The notes under the pieces: model-generated
Database searches by the model: none
Seen by the model: only the letters and a program-made list of their open reading frames with translations
Told to the model about the DNA's origin: nothing
Position numbers and translations under genes: made by a program
Origin: DASYVD01 sp050693035
GTDB taxonomy: Bacteria; Actinomycetota; UBA4738; CALAEC01
Direction: 5' to 3'
Assembly (NCBI GenBank): GCA_050693035.1
Contig: JBOGWB010000086.1
Coordinates: 24,653-88,652, forward strand
DNA: 64,000 nucleotides
Part shown: positions 25,197 through 32,874 of the stretch, piece by piece
Position numbering within the stretch: the stretch's first letter is position 1
Layout of the letters: every line of letters starts with the position of its first letter

Positions 25197-27827
25197 ATGG
25201 CCACGCTGCGGTTCACGTTGAACGGGCATCCCGCGGAGGCAGAACCTCGCGAGGGAGCCAGCCTCCTCGACGTCCTCCGGGAAGACTGCGGACTCACCTC
25301 GATGAAGGACGGGTGCGCTCCCGAGGGCTCCTGCGGCGCGTGCACCGTGATCGTCGACGGCAAGGCCGTGGTGTCGTGCGCTCAGAGGGCCGCCCGAGCC
25401 GAGGGCAAGCACGTCACGACGCTCGAGGGTCTGCCCCAGGAGACGCGCGACCGGTGGGCCGACTCGTTCGTGGCTTCCGGCGCTTCCCAGTGCGGGTTCT
25501 GCTCGCCGGGGATCGTCATGAAGTCCGAGGCCATGCTGGAGAAGAATCCCCAACCCTCTCGGGAGGAGATCGCTCGGGGGCTGGCGGGGAACCTGTGCCG
25601 GTGCACGGGCTACGTGAAGATCGTGGACGCGGTGGACCTCGCCGCCCGGGCCCGCCGCGGTGAGCACGTCCCCGGTCCCGAAACGTCCGGCCGTGTGGGG
25701 GCCCGAACCGCCCGGTACGAGGGCCGGGACCTGGCCCTCGGCTCGAAGCCCTACGTCAACGACATGACGGCCGAAGGCCTGCTCCACGGGGCGGTTCGCT
25801 TCTCCGACCACCCGCGGGCGAGGGTCCTCCGGATCGACACGACGAAGGCGGAGGCCCATCCCGAGGTCGTCGCCGTCGTGACGGCGAAGGACGTGCCGGG
25901 AGAGCGGCTCCAGGGACTCATCACCAGGGATTGGCGGCAGTTCGTGGCTGAAGGTGAGGTCACCAGCTGCGTCGGCGATGTCCTCGCCGCGGTGGCTGCG
26001 GAGACCCGGGCGGGGGCGCGCGAAGCGGCGGGGCTCGTCGAGGTGGACTACGAGGTGCTGGAGCCGGTGACGGATCCCCGCGACGCCCTGAAGCCCGACG
26101 CCCCCGAGCTCCAGGAGAACGGCAACGTGCTCTCCGTATCGAAGGTCAAGCAGGGAGACGTGGACGCCGCCTTGAAGGACGCCGCCCATCGGGTCACCGA
26201 GCGGTTCGAGACCCAGTGGATCGAGCACGCGTTCCTCGAGCCGGAGTCCTCCCTGGCCGTGCCGTCGGAGGACGGCGGGCTGCACTTCTACTCCCAGGGA
26301 CAGGGCGTCTGGGACGACCGCCGGCAGGTCGCATCGTTCCTCGGCCTGCCCGTGGAGAAGATCCGGGCCACGCAGGTATCGAACGGGGGGGCGTTCGGGG
26401 CGAAGGAGGACCTCAACGTCCAGTGCCACGCGTCCCTCCTGGCCCTCCGAACTGAGCGGCCGGTCAGGATCACGCTGTCGCGGGCGGAGAGCATCCGCTT
26501 CCACGCCAAGCGCCACCCGCTGTACATGGAGTACACGGCGGGATCCGATGCGGACGGCCACCTGGTGGCGGTGCGGGCGCGGATCATCGGCGACACCGGC
26601 GCCTACGCCAGCGTGGGCGACAAGGTCCTGGAGCGCGCGGCGGGACATGCCTGCGGGCCGTACAAGGTTCCCAACGTCGACGTGGAGGCCCGCGCCGTCT
26701 ACACGAACAACCCGCCGGCGGGAGCCATGCGGGGGTTCGGGGTGAACCAGGTGAACTTCGCCGTGGAGGGCATCCTCGACCTGCTCGCCGAGCAGGTGGG
26801 CATCGATCTTTGGGAGATCAGGTGGCGGAACGCCCTCGCCGAGGGCGACACGTTCGCCACCGGGCAGGTCCTTGGGCCCGGCGTCGGGCTGAAGAAGACC
26901 CTGGAAGCGGTGCGAGACGCGTTCCATTCGGCGAAGTACGCGGGCATCGCCTGTGGCCTCAAGAACAGCGGCGTCGGAAACGGCCTCACCGAGTGGGGAA
27001 AGGCCATCCTGCGGGTCGAGGACGACGGCTCCGTCACGCTCTTCCATTCGTGGACGGAGATGGGCCAGGGCGTCCACACCGCGCTGCTCCAGATCGCCTG
27101 CGAGGAGCTGGGGCTCTCCCCGGAGAGGGTCCGGGTCGCGGTGGACACGATCCGAGACATCGACACCGGGCAGTGCACCGCGTCCCGATCCACCGTGCTC
27201 GGTGGCAGGGCGGTGATCGAGGCCGCGCGCAAGCTCAACGCCCAGCTCGACGGGAAGAAGCTCGAGGAGCTCGCCGGCGAGGAGTTCTACGGCGAGTATA
27301 AGGTCGACTGGACCCATAAGCTCGGCACCGGACCCCCCGGGGGCGCCACCCACTACGCGTATGGATGGGCTACCCAGGTGTGCATCCTCGACGAGAATGG
27401 TCGCATCGAGCGGATCGTGGCCGCCCACGACGTGGGGAGGGTCATCAACCCCACGCTCCTGGAGGGTCAGATCGAAGGGGCAGTGCACATGGGTCTGGGA
27501 CATGCCCTATCCGAGGAGCTCGTCCTGGAGGGCGGAGTGCCCACGACCACCACGCTGAAGTCGCTCGGCATCATCCCTCCCATCGGGATGCCAGAGGTCG
27601 AGTGCCTGTTCGTGGAGGAGCATCAGCCCGAGGGACCCTACGGAGCGAAGGGGGTAGGTGAGATCGGGCTGGTGCCGACGGCCTCGGCCGTGCGGACCGC
27701 GCTCTATCGCTACGACGGGGAGTTCCGCACCCGGCTGCCGATGGTCGACTCACCGGCGGCGCGGGCGGCGGTTCCGCGGTTGGCCGCGGCGGCCGCACGC
27801 CGGAGCGGAGAGGATCCTGCCACGTGA
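25197..27827 (+). CDS. Xanthine-dehydrogenase-type molybdenum hydroxylase, fused 2Fe-2S and Mo subunits
   Basis: The 876-residue protein begins with a 2Fe-2S ferredoxin domain (Cys 40, 46, 49, 61), then the all-helical second 2Fe-2S domain (QCGFCSPG, LCRCTGY). A Moco domain pair follows: SNGGAFGAKEDLN near 395, AMRGFGVNQ near 510 and the catalytic Glu in GAKGVGEIGLV near 820. FAD-domain sequence is absent, so an FAD partner is needed. This order matches XdhD/selenium-dependent Mo hydroxylases of purine degradation. The ATG has AGGAGG upstream. The stop overlaps the next start as GTGA. Confidence 0.88.
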   Translation: MATLRFTLNGHPAEAEPREGASLLDVLREDCGLTSMKDGCAPEGSCGACTVIVDGKAVVSCAQRAARAEGKHVTTLEGLPQETRDRWADSFVASGASQCGFCSPGIVMKSEAMLEKNPQPSREEIARGLAGNLCRCTGYVKIVDAVDLAARARRGEHVPGPETSGRVGARTARYEGRDLALGSKPYVNDMTAEGLLHGAVRFSDHPRARVLRIDTTKAEAHPEVVAVVTAKDVPGERLQGLITRDWRQFVAEGEVTSCVGDVLAAVAAETRAGAREAAGLVEVDYEVLEPVTDPRDALKPDAPELQENGNVLSVSKVKQGDVDAALKDAAHRVTERFETQWIEHAFLEPESSLAVPSEDGGLHFYSQGQGVWDDRRQVASFLGLPVEKIRATQVSNGGAFGAKEDLNVQCHASLLALRTERPVRITLSRAESIRFHAKRHPLYMEYTAGSDADGHLVAVRARIIGDTGAYASVGDKVLERAAGHACGPYKVPNVDVEARAVYTNNPPAGAMRGFGVNQVNFAVEGILDLLAEQVGIDLWEIRWRNALAEGDTFATGQVLGPGVGLKKTLEAVRDAFHSAKYAGIACGLKNSGVGNGLTEWGKAILRVEDDGSVTLFHSWTEMGQGVHTALLQIACEELGLSPERVRVAVDTIRDIDTGQCTASRSTVLGGRAVIEAARKLNAQLDGKKLEELAGEEFYGEYKVDWTHKLGTGPPGGATHYAYGWATQVCILDENGRIERIVAAHDVGRVINPTLLEGQIEGAVHMGLGHALSEELVLEGGVPTTTTLKSLGIIPPIGMPEVECLFVEEHQPEGPYGAKGVGEIGLVPTASAVRTALYRYDGEFRTRLPMVDSPAARAAVPRLAAAAARRSGEDPAT

Positions 27828-29152
27828 CCCTGGCGCTCACCGGCGGCACCGTGGTGACCGGGCTGGACCGAACGGAGCTGACCGAGGCCGACGTCGTCCT
27901 CGACGGCCCCAGGATCGCGGCGGTGGGCGGCCGCCTTCCCGACGACTCGTCCGTGCGTGACTGCTCCGGATGCCTGGTGATCCCGGGGAACGTCTGCGCC
28001 CACCATCACCTCTACTCCTCCCTGGCGAGGGGAATGCCGTACCGGCTCGAGGCGCCCCGCAACTTCCTCCAGATCCTCCAGCGGGTGTGGTGGCGGCTGG
28101 ACCGAGCCCTGGACGAGGACCTGGTCCGAGCGTCGGCTCTCGTCGGGGCGCTCGACGCCGTGCTCTCGGGCACCACGACCATCGTCGACCATCACTCCTC
28201 ACCGAACGCCGTCGACGGCTCGCTCGATCTGGTGGCCGACGCCCTCGAAGAGGTGGGGATCCGCTCGGTGCTGGCCTACGAGGTCAGCGACCGAGACGGT
28301 CGGGAGCGGGCTCAGGCGGGAATCGGGGAGAATGCACGGTTCATCGACCGCCGCCACCGGCTGTCCCGGGGGATGGTCGGCGCGCACGCGTCCTTCACCC
28401 TTTCGGAAGAGACCCTGGTGGCGTGCGTCGAGCTGGCTCGTCGATCGCGGACCGGGATCCACGTCCACGTGGCCGAGGACGAGACGGATCAGGCAGACGC
28501 GGAGGGGCGGTTCCGCCGCCGGGTGGTCCAGCGTCTTGCGGACTCGGGGGCGCTTTCGGAATCCGACCTCCTGGCCCACTGCGTGCACCTGGAGCAGGCC
28601 GAGGCGGCCATCGTGCGCGAGGCCGGGGCCACCATCGCTCACAACCCTCGATCGAACATGAACAACGGCGTCGGCCGGGCTCGGGTGGCCCTGCTCGGGG
28701 AGCGGGTCGCCCTGGGGACCGACGGGATCGGCGGCGACATGATCACCGAGTCCCAGACTGCCTACTGGCGGGCCCGCGAAGACGATGTCCTGGTGACGCC
28801 GGCGTGGGCGCTCGGGCGCCTGTCGGAGGGGGCGCGGTTCGCCGGCCGCGCCTGGCGCGAGCCTCAGCTCGGCAGGATCGAGCCCGGGGCGCCGGCCGAC
28901 GTCGTGGTGGTGGAGTACACCCCTCCCACGCCCCTCACCGTCGACGGCTTCCCGGGACATTGGATCTTCGGGATCTCCTCGCGCCACGTCCGGGACGTGA
29001 TCGTGGCCGGGGAGGTGGTAGTGGACCACCGCCGGCCGGTGCGCGTCGACCCGGAGGAGATCCTGTCGAACGCGTCCGGCGAGGCGGCCCGGTTGTGGGA
29101 CCGGCTCACCGAGATCGAGCCGCACGAGTTCGAGCCCGCGGGCGCGCGATGA
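27824..29152 (+). CDS. ssnA: SsnA-like amidohydrolase-superfamily aminohydrolase
   Basis: The 442-residue protein is the same length as E. coli SsnA and has the aminohydrolase metal motifs. These are CAHHHLYSSLARGM near residue 58, GIHVHVAEDETD near 210, AHCVHLEQAEAA near 247 and LGTDGIGGDM near 298, with HNPRSNMNNGVGRA before the last. SsnA lies beside Xdh and YgeY-type genes in purine/uric-acid clusters and probably opens or deaminates a ring. The GTG start overlaps the preceding stop by four bases and the LLM gene overlaps its stop as ATGA. Confidence 0.87.
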   Translation: MTLALTGGTVVTGLDRTELTEADVVLDGPRIAAVGGRLPDDSSVRDCSGCLVIPGNVCAHHHLYSSLARGMPYRLEAPRNFLQILQRVWWRLDRALDEDLVRASALVGALDAVLSGTTTIVDHHSSPNAVDGSLDLVADALEEVGIRSVLAYEVSDRDGRERAQAGIGENARFIDRRHRLSRGMVGAHASFTLSEETLVACVELARRSRTGIHVHVAEDETDQADAEGRFRRRVVQRLADSGALSESDLLAHCVHLEQAEAAIVREAGATIAHNPRSNMNNGVGRARVALLGERVALGTDGIGGDMITESQTAYWRAREDDVLVTPAWALGRLSEGARFAGRAWREPQLGRIEPGAPADVVVVEYTPPTPLTVDGFPGHWIFGISSRHVRDVIVAGEVVVDHRRPVRVDPEEILSNASGEAARLWDRLTEIEPHEFEPAGAR

Positions 29153-30156
29153 CCACGTCGCCGCCTCGTGTGGCGCTCTACCTCCAGGACAAGCACCCCA
29201 TCCGCGAGGGCATGAAGTTCGTCCGGTACGCCGAAGAGCGCGGCTTCGAGGCGGTGTGGCAGGCTGAGAGCCGACTGGTCCGGGAGGCCACCATCCCTCT
29301 GGCTGCATTCGCCGCCGTGACCGAGCGTCTCAAGCTCGGCTCGGGGGTGGTCAACATCTGGACCCGGAACGTGGCGCTTCTCGCCGCCACGTTCTCGACG
29401 CTCTGGGAGCTGGCCCCGCGCCGCGTCCTGCTCGGACTCGGCGCGTGGTGGGAGCCCCTGGCCACGAAGGTCGGCGTGAACCGACGGAGGTCGCTCCAGG
29501 CCATGCGGGAGGTCGTCGAGGTCACCCGGCGGTTGCTGAGTCTGGAACGGGTCACGTTCGACGGAGAGTTCGTGAAGGTGAATGACATCGAGCTCGACAT
29601 CGTCCACGGCGACCGCTCGCCGCGCGACGTCCCCATCTTCATCGGGGCCACCGGAATGAAGATGATGGAGCTCGCCGGGGAGATCGCCGACGGGGTGGTC
29701 CTCAACTACCTCGTGAGTCCTCGGTACAACGCCCGGGCGATGGAGGCGCTTGCGGCGGGAGCGGAGCGGGCCGGGAGGACCGTCGAGGACGTGGACCGCC
29801 CGCAGCTCGTGGTGTGCTCGCTCGACGAGGACCGGGACCGGGCGCTCGACCGCGCTAGGGAGCTGGTCACGCAGTACCTGGGGCAGCAACCGCACATCAT
29901 GAAGGCCTCCGGCGTCGACCAGTCGCTCCTCGACGAGATCGGGAAGGTCATGACGTGGCCGGCGGGTCCAGAGGAGATCCGTCGGGCCATGGAGCTCGTC
30001 CCCGATGAGGTCGTGCACATGATCACGGCGTCGGGGACCCCGGAGGAATGCCGGGCCAAGGTCGGGGAGTACGTCGACTCGGGCTGCACGTGCCCGATCC
30101 TCTACCCGCTCGGGGACGACGTGTACTCGATGATCGACGCGTTCGAGACGAACTGA
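29149..30156 (+). CDS. LLM-class flavin-dependent oxidoreductase
   Basis: The 335-residue protein has the bacterial-luciferase TIM-barrel pattern: FVRYAEERGFEAVWQAESRL near residue 25, LKLGSGVVNIWTRNVALLA near 62, LLGLGAWWEPL near 93 and PIFIGATGMKMMELAGEIAD near 165. These match F420- or FMN-dependent enzymes (methylene-H4MPT-reductase-like). It sits between ssnA and the Xdh FAD subunit with overlapping stops and starts, so it probably works on the same substrates. Uracil-ring-opening RutA belongs to this superfamily, which makes an oxidative ring-opening role possible but unproven. Confidence 0.87.
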   Translation: MTTSPPRVALYLQDKHPIREGMKFVRYAEERGFEAVWQAESRLVREATIPLAAFAAVTERLKLGSGVVNIWTRNVALLAATFSTLWELAPRRVLLGLGAWWEPLATKVGVNRRRSLQAMREVVEVTRRLLSLERVTFDGEFVKVNDIELDIVHGDRSPRDVPIFIGATGMKMMELAGEIADGVVLNYLVSPRYNARAMEALAAGAERAGRTVEDVDRPQLVVCSLDEDRDRALDRARELVTQYLGQQPHIMKASGVDQSLLDEIGKVMTWPAGPEEIRRAMELVPDEVVHMITASGTPEECRAKVGEYVDSGCTCPILYPLGDDVYSMIDAFETN

Positions 30157-31040
30157 TGGACGTGCTCATCCCAAGAACCCTCGACGAGGCGCTGGAGATG
30201 AAGGCCGAGCGTCCCGAGGCCGTTCCCATCGCCGGCGGGACCGACCTCATGGTCGACCTGAACTTTGGGCGCCTCCGGCCCCCCGCAGTGATGGAGGTCT
30301 CGCGCCTACGCGAGCTCGCGGAGTTCCGAAGCGAGGACGGGTCCACGTTCCTCGGGGCGGGAGTGACCTACATGACGATCGAGCGCGAGCTCGGAGCGCT
30401 CGCCCCGCTGGTTCAGGCGTCCCGCACCGTCGGCTCCCCGCAGATCCGGAACCGCGCCACCGTCGGCGGAAACCTGGGTACGGCCTCGCCCGCCGGAGAC
30501 GCTCTCCCCGTCCTGGCAGCGTACGACGCCGTGATCGTGATGGCCTCGGCGCGAGGAGGGACTCGCTCGCTTCCCTGGAACCGTTTCCTCACCGGTCCGA
30601 AGAAGAACGCCCTCCGGCCAGATGAGCTCATCCTCGGAGCGCGGTGGAAGGTCCCGAGGGGTCCGGGTTCGTTCTCCAAGATCGGGACGAGGAACGCCAT
30701 GGTCATCTCGGTGGCGGGGGTGTGCCTCCAGCTCGACGAGGACGATCGGAACGTGCGCGTCGCGCTCGGCTCGGTGGCTCCGACGATCGTCCGAGCCCCC
30801 GATGCGGAGGAGTTCCTGGCGGGGGCCCTGGACGACGCCGGTGCGTGGGACGATCGTGGCGCGCCGGTTCCTCCTCCGGCCGTGGAGGAGTTCGGCGAGC
30901 GGGTTGCCGCTGCGGCCACTCCGATCGACGACGTGCGGGGAACCGCGGCATACCGTCGCCTTGGGGTGATGGTCCTGGCGCGACGAGCGCTCTCGTGGGC
31001 GCTGATGGAGCGAGCGGCGGGGGCGCTCGCGGAAGGCTGA
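30156..31040 (+). CDS. Xanthine dehydrogenase FAD-binding (medium) subunit
   Basis: The 294-residue protein has the CoxM/XdhB-type FAD signatures: PIAGGTDLMVDLNFGR near residue 23, VGSPQIRNRATVGGNLGTAS near 92 and FSKIGTRNAMVISVAGV near 170. It would accept electrons from 2Fe-2S clusters. Both the separate 2Fe-2S subunit downstream and the fused Xdh upstream lack FAD, so this subunit could serve one or both. Its ATG overlaps the LLM stop as TGATG. Confidence 0.92.
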   Translation: MDVLIPRTLDEALEMKAERPEAVPIAGGTDLMVDLNFGRLRPPAVMEVSRLRELAEFRSEDGSTFLGAGVTYMTIERELGALAPLVQASRTVGSPQIRNRATVGGNLGTASPAGDALPVLAAYDAVIVMASARGGTRSLPWNRFLTGPKKNALRPDELILGARWKVPRGPGSFSKIGTRNAMVISVAGVCLQLDEDDRNVRVALGSVAPTIVRAPDAEEFLAGALDDAGAWDDRGAPVPPPAVEEFGERVAAAATPIDDVRGTAAYRRLGVMVLARRALSWALMERAAGALAEG

Positions 31041-31042
31041 GC

Positions 31043-31516
31043 GTGCTGGTCCGAGCGCTGGTCAACGGGGAGTGGCGGGAGGCCGACGTCTGGCCCGGAT
31101 CGAGCCTCCTGTACATGCTGCGCGAACACCTCGGCCTGCCCGGCTCGAAGAACGCGTGCGAGCAGGGTGAGTGCGGCTCGTGCTCCGTGTGGATGGAGGG
31201 AGAGCTGGTCTGCTCGTGCCTGGTCCTCGCGGCCCAGGCCGAGGGCAGGGATATCCGGACGGTGGAGTCCCTCTCCGACGGAGGAGAGCTCCACCCGGTG
31301 CAGGAGGCCTTCGTCGAAGCGGGCGCCGTGCAGTGCGGGTTCTGCACCCCGGGTCTGGTCGTGGCGGTGGTGGACCTCCTCGAGCGCGATCCCGACCCCA
31401 GCGAGGCCACGCTCCGGGAAGCCCTGTCGGGGAACCTGTGTCGATGCACGGGCTATCAGAAGATCATCGACGCCGTTCGGCTGGCATCGGAGCGCATGAG
31501 AGGAGGCCTCGCCTGA
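31043..31516 (+). CDS. Xanthine dehydrogenase 2Fe-2S (small) subunit
   Basis: The 157-residue protein has the two 2Fe-2S domains of molybdenum hydroxylases: NACEQGECGSCSVWMEGELV near residue 37 and QCGFCTPGLVVAVV plus LCRCTGYQKIIDA near 105-145. It starts with GTG two bases after the FAD subunit stop. With the FAD subunit and the 810-residue Mo subunit at 32.9 kb it would make a classical three-subunit enzyme. Its stop codon is overlapped by the CTG start of the next gene. Confidence 0.92.
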   Translation: MLVRALVNGEWREADVWPGSSLLYMLREHLGLPGSKNACEQGECGSCSVWMEGELVCSCLVLAAQAEGRDIRTVESLSDGGELHPVQEAFVEAGAVQCGFCTPGLVVAVVDLLERDPDPSEATLREALSGNLCRCTGYQKIIDAVRLASERMRGGLA

Positions 31517-32874
31517 CCCGGATCCTCATCGACTCGTGCGAGGTCGTCGTCACGATGGACGACGCCGGGACCGAGATCGCCGGAGGGTCCATCCTCGTGG
31601 AGGACGGAGCTATCGCCTGGGTGGGGGCGGGGGAACCGCCCGACGTGGAAGGAGCCGAGCGGATCAACGGCCGAGACACCGTGGCCGTTCCCGGCCTCGT
31701 GAACGCCCACCACCACCTGTACCAGACGCTGACCCGGGTGCGGGCCCAGCGCGAGGGCTTGTTCGGCTGGCTCACCGAGCTGTATCCGGTGTGGGCGGGA
31801 ATCGACCAGGAATGGGAACGGGCCGCCGCGGGGGTGGCGCTCGCCGAGCTGGCCCTGTCCGGCTGCACGACGACCACCGACCACCACTACGTGTTCCCCA
31901 GGGGCGCGGAGGGACTCCTCGAGGCCGAGATCGGGGTGGCCCGGGAGATCGGCCTTCGGTTCCACCCGTGTCGCGGCTCGATGGACCTGGGAGCGTCGGC
32001 CGGGGGCCTGCCTCCCGACGAGATCGTGGAGGACCCCGACGACGTGCTGGCTCGGACCGAGGAGGCCGTTTCGCGGTTCCACGACGGTGAGCCGGGCGGC
32101 ATGGTCCGGGTCGCCGTGGGGCCGTGCTCGCCCTTCTCGGTCACCGAACGGCTCATGCGGGAGTCGGCCGCCCTGGCCCGCGGGCTGGGGGTCCGCCTCC
32201 ACACGCACATCGCCGAGACGCTGGACGAGGACGCCTTCTGCCGGGAGAGGTTCGGCCGCAGCCCGCTGGAGCTCCTCGATGATCTGGGATTCCTGGGCGA
32301 GGACGTGTGGCTGGCGCACTGCGTCCACTTGGAGGACAAGGACGTGCGGAGGATCGCGGAGACCGGCACGGGAGTGGCGTGGTGCCCCACGTCGAACCTG
32401 CGCCTCGGGTCGGGGATCGCTCCCGCGCGGGCCCTCCTCGACGAGGGGGTCAGCGTGGGGCTCGGCGTTGACGGCTCCGCGTCGAACGACGCCGGCGACA
32501 TGATCGCGGAGGTCCGTCAGGCCATGCTGGTGGTTCGGGCGGACGGCGACCCCGGGGCCCTCTCCGCGCGAGACGCTCTCCGGGTGGCCACCCGAGGAAG
32601 CGCGGCGTGCCTCGGACGCGCCGACGTCGGTTCGCTCGAGCCGGGGAAGCGCGCCGACGTGGCCCTGTTCTCGCTCCAGGGCCTATCGTTCGCCGGCGCG
32701 GAGTCCGATCCGGTCGCGGCCGTCGTTCAGTGCGGGCCACAACGAGTCCGGCACCTCCTCGTTGAGGGAAGGCCGGTGGTCCGGGACGGACGGCTCGTGA
32801 ACGCCGACGAGGATGCCCTGGCGACCGAGGGCCGGCGGGTGGGCCGGCGCATCCTCGAGAAGGCCGGCCCATGA
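31513..32874 (+). CDS. 8-oxoguanine-deaminase-like aminohydrolase, CTG start
   Basis: The 453-residue amidohydrolase has VNAHHHLYQTLTRVRAQREG near residue 63, LHTHIAETLDEDAF near 233, AHCVHLEDKDV near 270 and LGVDGSASNDAGDM near 317. This is the pattern of Pseudomonas 8-oxoguanine deaminase and atrazine-type aminohydrolases (guanine or 8-oxoguanine to xanthine or urate is the family precedent). No ATG, GTG or TTG lies before the conserved N-terminus. A CTG at 31513 has AGGAGG six bases upstream and overlaps the previous stop as CTGA, giving MTRILIDSCEVVVTMDDAG. Confidence 0.83.
   Translation: MTRILIDSCEVVVTMDDAGTEIAGGSILVEDGAIAWVGAGEPPDVEGAERINGRDTVAVPGLVNAHHHLYQTLTRVRAQREGLFGWLTELYPVWAGIDQEWERAAAGVALAELALSGCTTTTDHHYVFPRGAEGLLEAEIGVAREIGLRFHPCRGSMDLGASAGGLPPDEIVEDPDDVLARTEEAVSRFHDGEPGGMVRVAVGPCSPFSVTERLMRESAALARGLGVRLHTHIAETLDEDAFCRERFGRSPLELLDDLGFLGEDVWLAHCVHLEDKDVRRIAETGTGVAWCPTSNLRLGSGIAPARALLDEGVSVGLGVDGSASNDAGDMIAEVRQAMLVVRADGDPGALSARDALRVATRGSAACLGRADVGSLEPGKRADVALFSLQGLSFAGAESDPVAAVVQCGPQRVRHLLVEGRPVVRDGRLVNADEDALATEGRRVGRRILEKAGP

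Noticed and set aside
25038..27503. Minus-strand open frame of 821 codons
   Set aside because: It lies opposite the fused xanthine-dehydrogenase-type gene, which has all cluster and Moco motifs; the antisense product has no recognisable domain.
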